Assembly (NCBI GenBank): GCA_002342585.1
Contig: DDQG01000008.1
Coordinates: 1 to 64,000 of the forward strand
Length of the DNA stretch: 64,000 bases
From: Prevotellaceae bacterium UBA2448
Lineage (GTDB): Bacteria; Bacteroidota; Bacteroidia; Bacteroidales; Bacteroidaceae
Reading direction: 5' to 3'
Shown in pieces: positions 43,464-52,276 of this stretch. A model generated the notes under the pieces. The model was not told the DNA's origin, made no database searches, and was given only the letters and a program-made list of their open reading frames with translations. The translations under genes were made by a program, and so were the position numbers. Positions within the stretch are counted from its first letter, which is position 1. Each line of letters opens with the position of its first letter.

Positions 43464-43859
43464 TTATTTCTTGAACTCTGCATAGATTTTACCGGCGATT
43501 GCCTGAAACTCCTCAGGAGTAAACTGGAGTTTCTCCTTGCGGAAATCTACATCAGCTTCGCTCTGCATAGGAATGAGGTGGATGTGTGCATGAGGAACTT
43601 CGAGTCCGAGCACTACCTCAGCTACTTTTACACATGGGAAAGCAGCTTTGATGGCGATTGCCACCTTCTTGGCAAACTGCTGGAAACGGGCAATTTCGTC
43701 GTCGTCCATATCGAAGATGTAATCTACTTCGCGACGAGGAATGACGAGTGTGTGACCCTTAACCAATGGATTGATGTCGAGGAAAGCATAGAACTCCTCG
43801 TTCTCAGCACATTTGTAACTGGGAATTTCGCCAGCAGCTATTTTTGAAAAGATATCCAT
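43464..43859 (-). CDS. HIT-family nucleotide hydrolase
   Basis: 131 residues. The histidine triad HAHIH is present (VPHAHIHLIPM), with LDINPLVKGHTLVIPRREVDYIFDM upstream. These are Hint/PKCI-type purine nucleoside phosphoramidases or nucleotide hydrolases. It lies 8 bp after greA on the same strand, an arrangement typical of Bacteroidota. It is followed by its own terminator. Confidence 0.93.
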   Translation of the reverse strand: MDIFSKIAAGEIPSYKCAENEEFYAFLDINPLVKGHTLVIPRREVDYIFDMDDDEIARFQQFAKKVAIAIKAAFPCVKVAEVVLGLEVPHAHIHLIPMQSEADVDFRKEKLQFTPEEFQAIAGKIYAEFKK

Positions 43860-43867
43860 AATGCTAC

Positions 43868-44335
43868 TTATCCTACAGAAATACTCATTACTTCGAGGTC
43901 GATATCGCCAGCTGGAACCTTAACAGTTACGATGTCGCCAACCTTATGACCGAGCAAACCCTTTGCAATAGGAGTAGTGACACTAATTTTGTTTTCACGG
44001 ATATTAGCCTCACCATCACTTACAATAGTGTAAGTCATCTTAGTTCCGGTCTTAACCATTCGGAGTTCTACCTTAGAAAGGATTGAAACTTCGTCGGTCT
44101 TCACGCGACTTGCATCAAGAATCTTAGTATCTGCCAACTGAGCTTTCAGCAAAGCAATTTTAGACTCGAGTTTTCCCTGAGCCTCCTTTGCAGCATCATA
44201 TTCTGCATTCTCAGAGAGGTCTCCTTTTTCGCGAGCCTCCTGAATCTGCTGAATCACAGCAGGACGCTCTACCTCTTCAAGTTGTTTGATTTGGGCACGC
44301 AATTTGTCGTAGCCCTCTTGAGACATATAAGCCAT
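43868..44335 (-). CDS. greA: Transcription elongation factor GreA
   Basis: Stimulates RNA cleavage by stalled RNA polymerase. 155 residues: an N-terminal coiled coil (MAYMSQEGYDKLRAQIKQLEEVERP, then QEAREKGDLSENAEYDAAKEAQ with the acidic DLSEN tip) and a C-terminal FKBP-like domain (GLLGHKVGDIVTVKVP). It is first in the greA-HIT pair, with a TACCTTCG box upstream. Confidence 0.95.
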   Translation of the reverse strand: MAYMSQEGYDKLRAQIKQLEEVERPAVIQQIQEAREKGDLSENAEYDAAKEAQGKLESKIALLKAQLADTKILDASRVKTDEVSILSKVELRMVKTGTKMTYTIVSDGEANIRENKISVTTPIAKGLLGHKVGDIVTVKVPAGDIDLEVMSISVG

Positions 44336-44430
44336 TATCGTATTTGTTTTTATTTATTATTTCGTTTCTCATAGTGTAAAAAAGAATCCCGAAACGATAG
44401 CTCCGGAACTCATTCTACATATTTTCGGTG

Positions 44431-44438
44431 CGAAGGTA
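44431..44438 (-). promoter_or_regulatory. -7 box of greA promoter
   Basis: TACCTTCG on the minus strand, 96 bp before greA. Confidence 0.5.
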
Positions 44439-44447
44439 CGATAAATA

Positions 44448-44480
44448 ATTGAAAATTGAAAAAGGAAAGATGAAAATTAT
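44448..44480. repeat. 7-bp-period repeats between greA and nadB promoters
   Basis: GAAAATT, GAAAAAG, GAAAGAT, GAAAATT in register, between divergent -7 boxes. Confidence 0.6.
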
Positions 44481-44481
44481 T

Positions 44482-44489
44482 TATCTTTG
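44482..44489 (+). promoter_or_regulatory. -7 box of nadB promoter
   Basis: TATCTTTG, matching TAnnTTTG, 24 bp before the nadB ATG at 44514. Confidence 0.55.
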
Positions 44490-44513
44490 CGGTTAAATAA
44501 CATAACAAACATC

Positions 44514-46115
44514 ATGACACACAAATTTGATTTCCTGATTATCGGTTCAGGAGTAGCAGGAATGAGCTATGCTCTGAAGGTTGCAGCAGCCAAGAAAGGC
44601 AAGGTGGCAATTATCTGCAAAACTACTATGGAGGAAGCAAATACTGCCAAAGCACAGGGTGGTATTTCTTCAGTAACTAACTTGTTGGTGGACAATTTTG
44701 AAAAGCACATTGAAGACACAATGATTGCCGGCGACTACATCTCCGACCCGGAGGCTGTGCGCCAGGTAGTCACGAGGGCACCAGAAGGAATTCGCGACTT
44801 GGTGAAGTGGGGAGTAAACTTCGACAAGAAAGAGGATGGTACATTCGACTTGCATCGCGAGGGTGGACACTCGGAATTCCGTATTCTTCATCATGCCGAC
44901 GACACAGGTGCGGAGATTCAGCGAGGACTGATGGAAGCTGTGCGAGCTAACAAGGACATCGAAGTGTTTGAGGGCTATTTTGCCGTTGAAATCATCACTC
45001 AGCACCACTTGGGAATCCGTGTTACCCGACGCACACCCGACATAGAATGCTTTGGAGCCTATGTGCTGAATCCTAAGACAGGAAAGATTGACACATTCCT
45101 TTCGAAGGTGACACTTATGGCAACTGGTGGCACAGGAGCCATCTATGCTACAACCTCCAATCCTTCTATTGCCACAGGCGACGGCATAGCTATGGTTTAT
45201 CGTGCCAAGGGAAAGGTGAAGGACATGGAGTTTGTGCAGTTCCACCCAACTGTTCTTTACAACCCGAAGGAAACTCACCCAGCATACCTTATCACAGAGG
45301 CTATGCGCGGTTATGGTGGCATTTTGCGACTGCCAAACGGCGAGGAATTCATGCAGAAATATGACGAACGACTCAGTCTGGCTCCGCGCGACATAGTAGC
45401 CAGAGCAATAGATAATGAGATGAAGATTCATGCTCTCGATCATGTCTGTCTTGATGTTACACACAAAGACCCGGAGGAAACAAAACACCACTTCCCGAAT
45501 ATCTATGCCAAGTGTCTCAGCATCGGCATAGACATCACAAAACAGTACATTCCGGTAGCTCCTTCAGCACACTATATGTGTGGTGGAATCGTGGTTGACC
45601 TTGACGGGCAGAGCACTATCAAGCGCCTCTATGCTGTAGGCGAATGTTCTTGTACAGGTCTGCATGGAGGCAACCGACTGGCAAGCAACTCACTCATCGA
45701 AGCAGTAGTATATGCTGATGCAGCAGCTAAGCATTCTCTCGAAGTGATTGACCAGTACGATTTCAACGAAAAAGTTCCTGATTGGAATGATGAGGGTACA
45801 ATGACCAATGAGGAGAAGGTGCTCATTGCTCAAGACGCTAAGGAAGTAGGACAGATTATGTCAACTTATGTGGGCATTGTGCGTTCAAACCTCCGACTTC
45901 ATCGTGCCTGGGAACGCCTCGACTTGCTCTATGAAGAGACAGAACACCTCTTCAAGCGCGTAAAACCGACAAAGGACATTTGCGAACTTCGCAACATGAT
46001 AAATGTGGGTTACCTCATCACTCGCCAGGCTTTGGAGCGCAAGGAATCACGAGGTCTCCACTATACAGTCGATTATGCAAAACATGCCTTAGACAACCAG
46101 AAAAATCAACAATAA
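44514..46115 (+). CDS. nadB: L-aspartate oxidase
   Basis: FAD enzyme that makes iminoaspartate, the first step of de novo NAD synthesis. 533 residues from the ATG at 44514; an earlier in-frame ATG at 44487 overlaps the -7 box and is less likely. FAD motif IIGSGVAGMSYALKVA, then KTTMEEANTAKAQGGIS, HREGGHSEFRILHHADDTG, and ECSCTGLHGGNRLASNSLIEAV, all characteristic. nadA and nadC are not in the window. Confidence 0.95.
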   Translation: MTHKFDFLIIGSGVAGMSYALKVAAAKKGKVAIICKTTMEEANTAKAQGGISSVTNLLVDNFEKHIEDTMIAGDYISDPEAVRQVVTRAPEGIRDLVKWGVNFDKKEDGTFDLHREGGHSEFRILHHADDTGAEIQRGLMEAVRANKDIEVFEGYFAVEIITQHHLGIRVTRRTPDIECFGAYVLNPKTGKIDTFLSKVTLMATGGTGAIYATTSNPSIATGDGIAMVYRAKGKVKDMEFVQFHPTVLYNPKETHPAYLITEAMRGYGGILRLPNGEEFMQKYDERLSLAPRDIVARAIDNEMKIHALDHVCLDVTHKDPEETKHHFPNIYAKCLSIGIDITKQYIPVAPSAHYMCGGIVVDLDGQSTIKRLYAVGECSCTGLHGGNRLASNSLIEAVVYADAAAKHSLEVIDQYDFNEKVPDWNDEGTMTNEEKVLIAQDAKEVGQIMSTYVGIVRSNLRLHRAWERLDLLYEETEHLFKRVKPTKDICELRNMINVGYLITRQALERKESRGLHYTVDYAKHALDNQKNQQ

Positions 46116-46120
46116 GTATT

Positions 46121-48913
46121 ATGAAAAAGATAGTTTTTTTCCTCTTCACATTACTATGCATTAGTGTTTCAGCAGAAAAACTGCCACTCGACCCGGCAGT
46201 TCGCAAAGGCACTCTGCCCAATGGTCTGACCTACTATTTGCGATACAACAACTGGCCAGAAAAACGGGCAGATTTTTATATCGCTCAGAAAGTAGGCTCC
46301 ATCCAGGAGGATGACAACCAGCGCGGTCTTGCCCATTTCCTGGAACACATGTGTTTCAACGGAACCACCCACTTCCCAGGCGACAGAATAAAGAAATATC
46401 TAGAAAGCATCGGTGTGAAGTTTGGAGAGAACTTGAATGCCTATACAAGTTTCGACGAGACTGTATATAATATAAATAATGTGAATGTGGAGACAGCTGG
46501 TGCTCTAGACACATGTCTGCTCATACTTCACGACTGGAGTCACGACCTGCTGTTGGAAGACAAAGAGATAGACAAGGAGAGGGGAGTAATCAACGAAGAA
46601 TGGCGAGCTCGCAGTTCGGCTATGATGCGAATGTACGAGAAAGCCCTGCCGGAACTCTATCCGGGCAGCAAGTATGGTGAGCGCCTGCCTATCGGCAAGA
46701 TGGATATAGTGATGAACTTCCCATACGAAGACCTTCGCAGCTACTACCGCAAATGGTATCGTCCCGACCTGCAGGCTATAGTCATAGTAGGCGACATAAA
46801 TGTCGATGAAATGGAGAAAAAGATACAGGCTGTATTCTCCGATATAGCTCCTGCAGCACCCGATGCAGCCAAGTTCGAGTATTATCCTGTGCCAGACAAC
46901 AAAGAACCTATCTTATCGATTAACAAGGACAAGGAACAACGTCATAATTTCTTCTATCTATTCTGGAAAACACCTCAATTCCCAAAAGATGACCACACTA
47001 CTTACATGACGTTTCAGTTCCTGACCAACGCCATTTACAGCATGTTTGCAGAACGCATTGATGACATTCTGCAGAAACCTGATGTTCCGTTTATCAATGC
47101 TTCATTCAGTCACAGTGATTATTTAGTTTCAAAGACTAAGGCAGCCTTCACAGGTCATGTGGTTTGCAAGGAAAACCAATACAAAGAAGGTGTACAGGCA
47201 CTCTACAGAGAAATTCTGCGTGCAAAAAGGTATGGTTTTACAGCAGCAGAATTTGACCGTTTCAAGGCTGAATACCTCTCACAACTGGAGAAAGCTTACT
47301 TGCATCGCGACAAGGTACAGAACACAAGTTATGTGAATGAATACATACGCAATTTCATCGACCAGGAACCCTGTCCTGGCATAGAAGTAGAGTATGACAT
47401 GATGACCCATGTTGTGCCAACATACACCGTTGAACTGGTGAATCAGGTTTTCACTCTGATGCCCGATTCCAATCTCGCAGTTGCTATGTTTGCTGCTGAC
47501 AAGGCGGACAACATTCTGCCAACGAAGGAAGAAGTTCTGAGTTATCTTGCAGAAGTGGAGAAGGAGGATATTCAACCGCTTAAGGAGGAAGTCAACAATC
47601 GTCCGCTCATCGAACAGATGCCTGCTTCCGGCACAGTAAAGAAAATTAAGGACGACAAATTCGGAGCGAAACTCATCCTTCTGAGCAACGGCATCAAAGT
47701 GCATGTAAAGCAAACCGATTTCTCGCCAAATCAGATTAGTTTAAGTGCCCATAGCTTTGGAGGCAATTCCCTCTATAGTGACGATGAATACTTGCAGACC
47801 AGCAATATAGGTGGAGTAAAAGTCGGCGGATTAGGCAATTTCAGTGCTACAGACCTCAACAAAGCTCTTGCAGGCAAACAAGCCAGCACCAATGCCTTTG
47901 TAGGTGCCAATGCAGAGGGCATCAATGGTTCGTGTGTGAAAAAAGACTTCGAAACACTCCTCCAGCTTGTTTACCTCACATTCACAGCTCCACGCAAGGA
48001 TGAAGAGGCTTTCACTTCACTCATTAACCGAACCAAAGAAAGTCTGCGCAACCAGGAACTGCAACCTACCATTGCTCTTGTAGATACAATAGCAAAAGTA
48101 ATCTACAACAACCATCCACGCGCTGTACGAACTCGTCCTGCCGACTTGGATCGCGTCAACTATGACCGCCTTCTGGAGTTGTACCGTGAACGATTTGCGG
48201 ATGGTGATGATTTCGAATTCTTCATCGTAGGCGATTGCAATGCCGATTCCATCGCTCCTCTGCTTGCAAAATATATTGGAGCTCTGCCTACACTTCCTGG
48301 CAAAGAAAAATACAATATAATCAGTCTTCGCGACCCTGAAGGCGAAATCTATAATGTCTTTGAGAAGAAACAGGAAACTCCTCGTGCTCTCGTTAATTTC
48401 TCATACCACACAAAGATGAAGCCAACCCTGCACAACTCTCTTGTAGTCAGCATGCTCGACCAACTCATGGATATGCTTTACACAGAGACTGTACGCGAGG
48501 ATGAAGGCGGAGCTTACGGAGTACCTGTACGAGGTAATGTGGTTCGTTATCCAACCGAAGAGGCTTCAATGACTATATCGCTTACTACTGCTCCGGAGAA
48601 GCGCCAGAAGATGACCGAGATAATCTACAAAGGTATCGATGAAATGGTGGAAAAAGGTCCGAAGGAAGAAGATCTGAAGAAGGTAAAGGAATATATGTTG
48701 CGCTCCCATGCCGAACGACTCAAGAACAATGGTTACTGGATGAATCAGATGATGGAGTATGCCATTTGGGGTAACGACTGGGTAACACCATACGAGAAGA
48801 CTCTTAACTCCATTACTACTGCAGACATACAGAAGGCAGCAAAAGCTATCTTCCGCTCCGGCAACCATTGTGAAGTAGGAATGACAAGTCCGAAAGAAAC
48901 GAAGGACGAATAA
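46121..48913 (+). CDS. Exported M16-family (pitrilysin-like) metalloprotease
   Basis: 930 residues from the ATG at 46121, 5 bp after nadB, giving a signal peptide (about 1-18). The zinc site HxxEH is intact (H72-F-L-E75-H76 in GLAHFLEHMCFNG), with a downstream Glu in INEEWR. Two M16 halves follow: the active N-terminal half, and an inactive C-terminal half (KLILLSNGIKVHVKQTDFSPNQISL). It degrades peptides in the periplasm or at the surface. The last codons and stop are part of a 7-bp-period array that also contains the next gene's start. Confidence 0.93.
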   Translation: MKKIVFFLFTLLCISVSAEKLPLDPAVRKGTLPNGLTYYLRYNNWPEKRADFYIAQKVGSIQEDDNQRGLAHFLEHMCFNGTTHFPGDRIKKYLESIGVKFGENLNAYTSFDETVYNINNVNVETAGALDTCLLILHDWSHDLLLEDKEIDKERGVINEEWRARSSAMMRMYEKALPELYPGSKYGERLPIGKMDIVMNFPYEDLRSYYRKWYRPDLQAIVIVGDINVDEMEKKIQAVFSDIAPAAPDAAKFEYYPVPDNKEPILSINKDKEQRHNFFYLFWKTPQFPKDDHTTYMTFQFLTNAIYSMFAERIDDILQKPDVPFINASFSHSDYLVSKTKAAFTGHVVCKENQYKEGVQALYREILRAKRYGFTAAEFDRFKAEYLSQLEKAYLHRDKVQNTSYVNEYIRNFIDQEPCPGIEVEYDMMTHVVPTYTVELVNQVFTLMPDSNLAVAMFAADKADNILPTKEEVLSYLAEVEKEDIQPLKEEVNNRPLIEQMPASGTVKKIKDDKFGAKLILLSNGIKVHVKQTDFSPNQISLSAHSFGGNSLYSDDEYLQTSNIGGVKVGGLGNFSATDLNKALAGKQASTNAFVGANAEGINGSCVKKDFETLLQLVYLTFTAPRKDEEAFTSLINRTKESLRNQELQPTIALVDTIAKVIYNNHPRAVRTRPADLDRVNYDRLLELYRERFADGDDFEFFIVGDCNADSIAPLLAKYIGALPTLPGKEKYNIISLRDPEGEIYNVFEKKQETPRALVNFSYHTKMKPTLHNSLVVSMLDQLMDMLYTETVREDEGGAYGVPVRGNVVRYPTEEASMTISLTTAPEKRQKMTEIIYKGIDEMVEKGPKEEDLKKVKEYMLRSHAERLKNNGYWMNQMMEYAIWGNDWVTPYEKTLNSITTADIQKAAKAIFRSGNHCEVGMTSPKETKDE

Positions 48914-48940
48914 CGAAAGACGAAGGACGAATAACGAAAT
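48899..48940 (+). repeat. Six 7-bp repeats spanning stop of M16 gene and start of dacB-type gene
   Basis: ACGAAGG, ACGAATA, ACGAAAG, ACGAAGG, ACGAATA, ACGAAAT. The stop codon TAA and the next ATG both arise within the array. Confidence 0.85.
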
Positions 48941-50207
48941 GAAGAAATCTGCATTTTACATTATGCTTCTTGCCTTGTGCTTAACTGGCAATGTACAGGC
49001 ACAATCATGGCAGCAGTCGGTAGTGGCTGCACTCGATAAACTGTCGCAGGAGTTGGACACAGCTCACTACGACACAGGAATCCAAATATACGACCTGACT
49101 GCCAACAGTTTGCTTTGGCGCTATAACGACCACAAAGTGATGCGTCCGGCATCCTGCCAGAAACTGCTTACCACCATTACTGCCCTTGACGTTTTAGGTG
49201 AAGAGTACGACATTCAGACCACAGCAAGTTGTACTGGCAACATTGTCAGTTTATCATACACAACCGATACAATTAGGACAATCAAATACCTGAAAGGCGA
49301 TATCTATATCCGTGGCGGTTTTGACCCAACCTACACCTTCGACGACCTCATGTTGCTTGTTGGAGCAATCAGAGGCATGGGTATCGATTCCATCGCAGGT
49401 TTCATCTATGCCGACACCAGTTTCAAGGATCTGCCTCTGTTGGGAAATGGCTGGTGCTGGGACGACAAACCAAGCGTTTACCACCCATACATTTCGCCAC
49501 TGCTTTTCGACAGAGGAAGACTCACACCCGAAAGCAATAAATACCCTACAGACATAGACTTCAATCCTGCCCTCCACTTCGTACAGACACTCGCAACACA
49601 ATTGGCGAAGGAAGGTATCAACTGTCACGGTTATGCCATCAATGCCGACACGCCATTGAATAGTGTAACTGTTTACGTGAAGAAGACAAACATCCTCGAA
49701 CTGTTACCTCGCATAATGAAAAACTCCGACAACCTGTATGCCGAAGCCCTGTTCGCACAACTGTCACACTCTGAGGCAGGCAATGGTGCCACATACAAAG
49801 ACGGAGCAAAGGTGGTAAATAGTGTGCTCAAGAAAGCAGGAGTGAACACTTGGAAGGTGAAGGTTCATGACGGTTGCGGACTCTCGCCCTACGATTTCCT
49901 AACCCCGGCAACACTCGTAAACATGCTTCGCTATGCCTACAATAACAAACGCATCTACGACAACCTGATGCCTGCCCTGCCTATTGCGGGACAAGACGGA
50001 ACTTTGGAAAAACGTATGATTCGCAAACCTGCCCTGGGTCATGTATTTGCTAAAACCGGCACAGTAACAGGTGTGTCTTCCCTTGCTGGTTTTGCAACAG
50101 CCTCCAACGGACATTTGCTGGCTTTTGCAATCATCAACAACGGAGTACTCAAAACTAACATCGGACATAAAATACAGGACCGTATTTGTACAGAACTGAC
50201 GAAATAA
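48939..50207 (+). CDS. dacB: Class C penicillin-binding protein (PBP4-type D-Ala-D-Ala carboxypeptidase/endopeptidase)
   Basis: S13-family enzyme that trims or opens peptidoglycan cross-links in the periplasm. 422 residues with a signal peptide (about 1-21). Active-site motifs: SxxK as ASCQKLL (Ser72, Lys75), SxN as KNSDNLYAEAL, and KTG as FAKTGTVTG. The large insertion between the first two motifs is the family hallmark. It begins 26 bp after the M16 protease. Confidence 0.92.
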   Translation: MKKSAFYIMLLALCLTGNVQAQSWQQSVVAALDKLSQELDTAHYDTGIQIYDLTANSLLWRYNDHKVMRPASCQKLLTTITALDVLGEEYDIQTTASCTGNIVSLSYTTDTIRTIKYLKGDIYIRGGFDPTYTFDDLMLLVGAIRGMGIDSIAGFIYADTSFKDLPLLGNGWCWDDKPSVYHPYISPLLFDRGRLTPESNKYPTDIDFNPALHFVQTLATQLAKEGINCHGYAINADTPLNSVTVYVKKTNILELLPRIMKNSDNLYAEALFAQLSHSEAGNGATYKDGAKVVNSVLKKAGVNTWKVKVHDGCGLSPYDFLTPATLVNMLRYAYNNKRIYDNLMPALPIAGQDGTLEKRMIRKPALGHVFAKTGTVTGVSSLAGFATASNGHLLAFAIINNGVLKTNIGHKIQDRICTELTK

Positions 50208-50264
50208 AAATCCGTAACTAAAGCACTAAAATTCCGTAACTAACCCACCATAAACATTCTTTTT

Positions 50265-50295
50265 TGCCATATCATTACACGATATGGCATTTTAT
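50265..50295 (+). terminator. Terminator after PBP4 gene
   Basis: TGCCATATC, 7-base loop, GATATGGCA, then TTTTAT; T-rich on the other side too. A 16-bp direct repeat (AAAATYCCGTAACTAA at 50207 and 50228) precedes it. Confidence 0.75.
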
Positions 50296-50340
50296 GTGCA
50301 TTTTTTGTTCGTTATAGTACGTTATATCATTAAAATATCG

Positions 50341-50348
50341 TAACTTCG
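50341..50348 (+). promoter_or_regulatory. -7 box of glsA promoter
   Basis: TAACTTCG, 36 bp before the glsA ATG. Confidence 0.5.
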
Positions 50349-50384
50349 CGCATTATTTGGAAACAAAATCAGTTATAGAGTTTA

Positions 50385-51260
50385 ATGGAAAGAGAGGAAC
50401 AGGATTTTAGAATTGATATTGACAAGATCTTGAGAGATAAACTTGGGAATAAATCGAAGTTTGTTCCAGGATTTTTAGTACATTGGCTTAAGAATATTCT
50501 GCATCAGGACTTCATAAACTTCTATCTGACGGGGGAAGGCAAAGGACTTGAGGGTAAAGAATGGCTCGACGGATGTCTGAATTATCTTGGCAACCGCATA
50601 AAAGTTCAAACCGACATAGACGGGGTGATAACCGAGGGGCTTGATGCTCTGCCAGGCAACGAAGGCGGCAGATACTTTACCATCGTTTCCAATCACCCTC
50701 TTGGCGGTCAGGACGGACTTGCCTTAGGCAGCATAGTATGTGGCAAATGGAATAGCAAGATGGTGTATCTTGTCAACGATCTCCTGATGAACCTGAAAGG
50801 TCTGGCTCCGCTATGCGTTCCTATCAACAAGACAGGGGCGCAGAGCAGACAGTTTCCGCAGATGATTGAAAAGGCATTTGCCAGTGAGAAAAACGTTGTG
50901 ATGTTTCCAGCAGGACTGTGTTCGAGAAAGGGCGACGACGGACAGATTCACGATTTGCCTTGGAAGAAGACCTTTATAACGAAGAGCATAGAATACAAAC
51001 GTGACGTGATTCCAGTACATTTCTCTGGACACAACTCGGAAAAATTCTATAACATAGCACGATGGTGCAAAAAACTACACCTCAAGATAAATATAGCAAT
51101 GCTGTATCTGCCCGATGAGATGTACAAAAACAGAGGTAAGGAATTTACCGTGACATTTGGCAAACCCATCCCCTGGCAAACATTTACCGACCCATCCAAG
51201 ACCCCATCCCAGTGGGCTGCTTGGGTTGAAGACAAAGTATATGAATTAAATAAGGCATAA
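50385..51260 (+). CDS. glsA: Lysophospholipid-type acyltransferase; likely O-acyltransferase of glycine lipid synthesis
   Basis: 291 residues of the PlsC/LPLAT superfamily. Motif I is SNHPLGGQDGLALG (the HxxxxD catalytic pair) and motif III MFPAGLCSRKGDDG. The N-terminal ~80 residues contain FINFYLTGEGKGLEG. It overlaps by 1 bp an OlsB-like N-acyltransferase. In Bacteroides the same pair (GlsA/GlsB) makes glycine lipids by O- and N-acylation of a hydroxy-fatty-acid glycine. Function is inferred from this pairing. Confidence 0.78.
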   Translation: MEREEQDFRIDIDKILRDKLGNKSKFVPGFLVHWLKNILHQDFINFYLTGEGKGLEGKEWLDGCLNYLGNRIKVQTDIDGVITEGLDALPGNEGGRYFTIVSNHPLGGQDGLALGSIVCGKWNSKMVYLVNDLLMNLKGLAPLCVPINKTGAQSRQFPQMIEKAFASEKNVVMFPAGLCSRKGDDGQIHDLPWKKTFITKSIEYKRDVIPVHFSGHNSEKFYNIARWCKKLHLKINIAMLYLPDEMYKNRGKEFTVTFGKPIPWQTFTDPSKTPSQWAAWVEDKVYELNKA

Positions 51261-52240
51261 TGGAGCAAGAAATTATCGCACCAATTCCTGTGGAGGTTCT
51301 ACGTCAGGAACTGACCCCAGACAAGCAGCTGCGCATGACAAGTCGTAGCAACAACGAAATATACATCGTGACTTGGCAGGACTCGCCAAACGTGTTGCGT
51401 GAGATAGGTCGTCTGCGCGAAATCGCTTTCCGCGCTGCTGGTGGTGGCACAGGCTTAGACTGTGATATTGACGAATTCGATACGATGGACAATCCATACA
51501 AGCAACTCATCGTATGGGACCCTGAAGCACAGAAAATCATTGGCGGCTATCGCTACATCTTAGGTCCGGACATTAAGTTCGACAAAGAGGGACAACCCAT
51601 TCTGGCTACGAGCCACATGTTCCATTTCTCCGATGAATTCATCAAAAACTATCTGCCTTACACCATCGAACTGGGTCGCTCGTTCGTCACTTTGGAATAC
51701 CAGTCAACCCGTGTCGGTTCGAAAGCTATCTTCGCTCTCGACAACCTATGGGACGGACTCGGAGCTCTTGCAGTTATTATGCCTGGCTGCAAATACTACT
51801 TTGGCAAGGTGACCATGTATCCTTCTTACAACCGCATGGGACGCGATATGATTCTGTATTTCCTGCAGAAACATTTCGGCGACAAGCAAAACCTCGTTAT
51901 CCCGACAAAACCGCTTACTTTGGAACACGACAAAGAGATATTCGACAAAATTTTCTGCTACAACGATTTCAAAGAAGACTACAAGGTGCTGAACCGTGAA
52001 ATCAGAGCTCTCGGATTCAGCATTCCGCCACTTGTCAACGCATATATGTGTCTGTCGCCGACAATGAAGATGTTCGGCACAGCCATCAACTACGGTTTTG
52101 GCGATGTAGAGGAAACAGGCATTCTGATAGCAGTGAGCGAACTATACGACGAGAAACGCATCCGCTACATTGACAACTTTGCAAAAGAACATCCTGAGTA
52201 TGTGAAAATCACTTCAGGAGCAAACAAGATAATTTCATAA
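51260..52240 (+). CDS. glsB: GNAT/OlsB-like N-acyltransferase; likely first step of glycine lipid synthesis
   Basis: 326 residues. The N-terminal region has the acyltransferase pattern seen in OlsB and its Bacteroidota homologues (LREIGRLREIAFRAAGGGTGLDCDIDEFD, then KQLIVWDPEAQKIIGGYRYI). A C-terminal portion (LVNAYMCLSPTMKMFGTAINYGFGDVEETGILIAV) completes the fold. It would acylate glycine with 3-hydroxy fatty acid from ACP. Translational coupling with glsA (stop/start overlap TAATG) supports one pathway. An ornithine lipid synthase is an alternative that the sequence cannot exclude. Confidence 0.75.
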   Translation: MEQEIIAPIPVEVLRQELTPDKQLRMTSRSNNEIYIVTWQDSPNVLREIGRLREIAFRAAGGGTGLDCDIDEFDTMDNPYKQLIVWDPEAQKIIGGYRYILGPDIKFDKEGQPILATSHMFHFSDEFIKNYLPYTIELGRSFVTLEYQSTRVGSKAIFALDNLWDGLGALAVIMPGCKYYFGKVTMYPSYNRMGRDMILYFLQKHFGDKQNLVIPTKPLTLEHDKEIFDKIFCYNDFKEDYKVLNREIRALGFSIPPLVNAYMCLSPTMKMFGTAINYGFGDVEETGILIAVSELYDEKRIRYIDNFAKEHPEYVKITSGANKIIS

Positions 52241-52276
52241 ACGATTATAAAAAGGTAAAAACAGAAACAAACAATT

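Noticed and set aside
45980..46120. Longer start of M16 protease at 45980
   Set aside because: It overlaps nadB and lacks a signal peptide; the ATG at 46121 gives one directly.
50207..50243. AAAATYCCGTAACTAA direct repeat as a regulatory site
   Set aside because: It precedes a terminator and no promoter is near; probably a small duplication.
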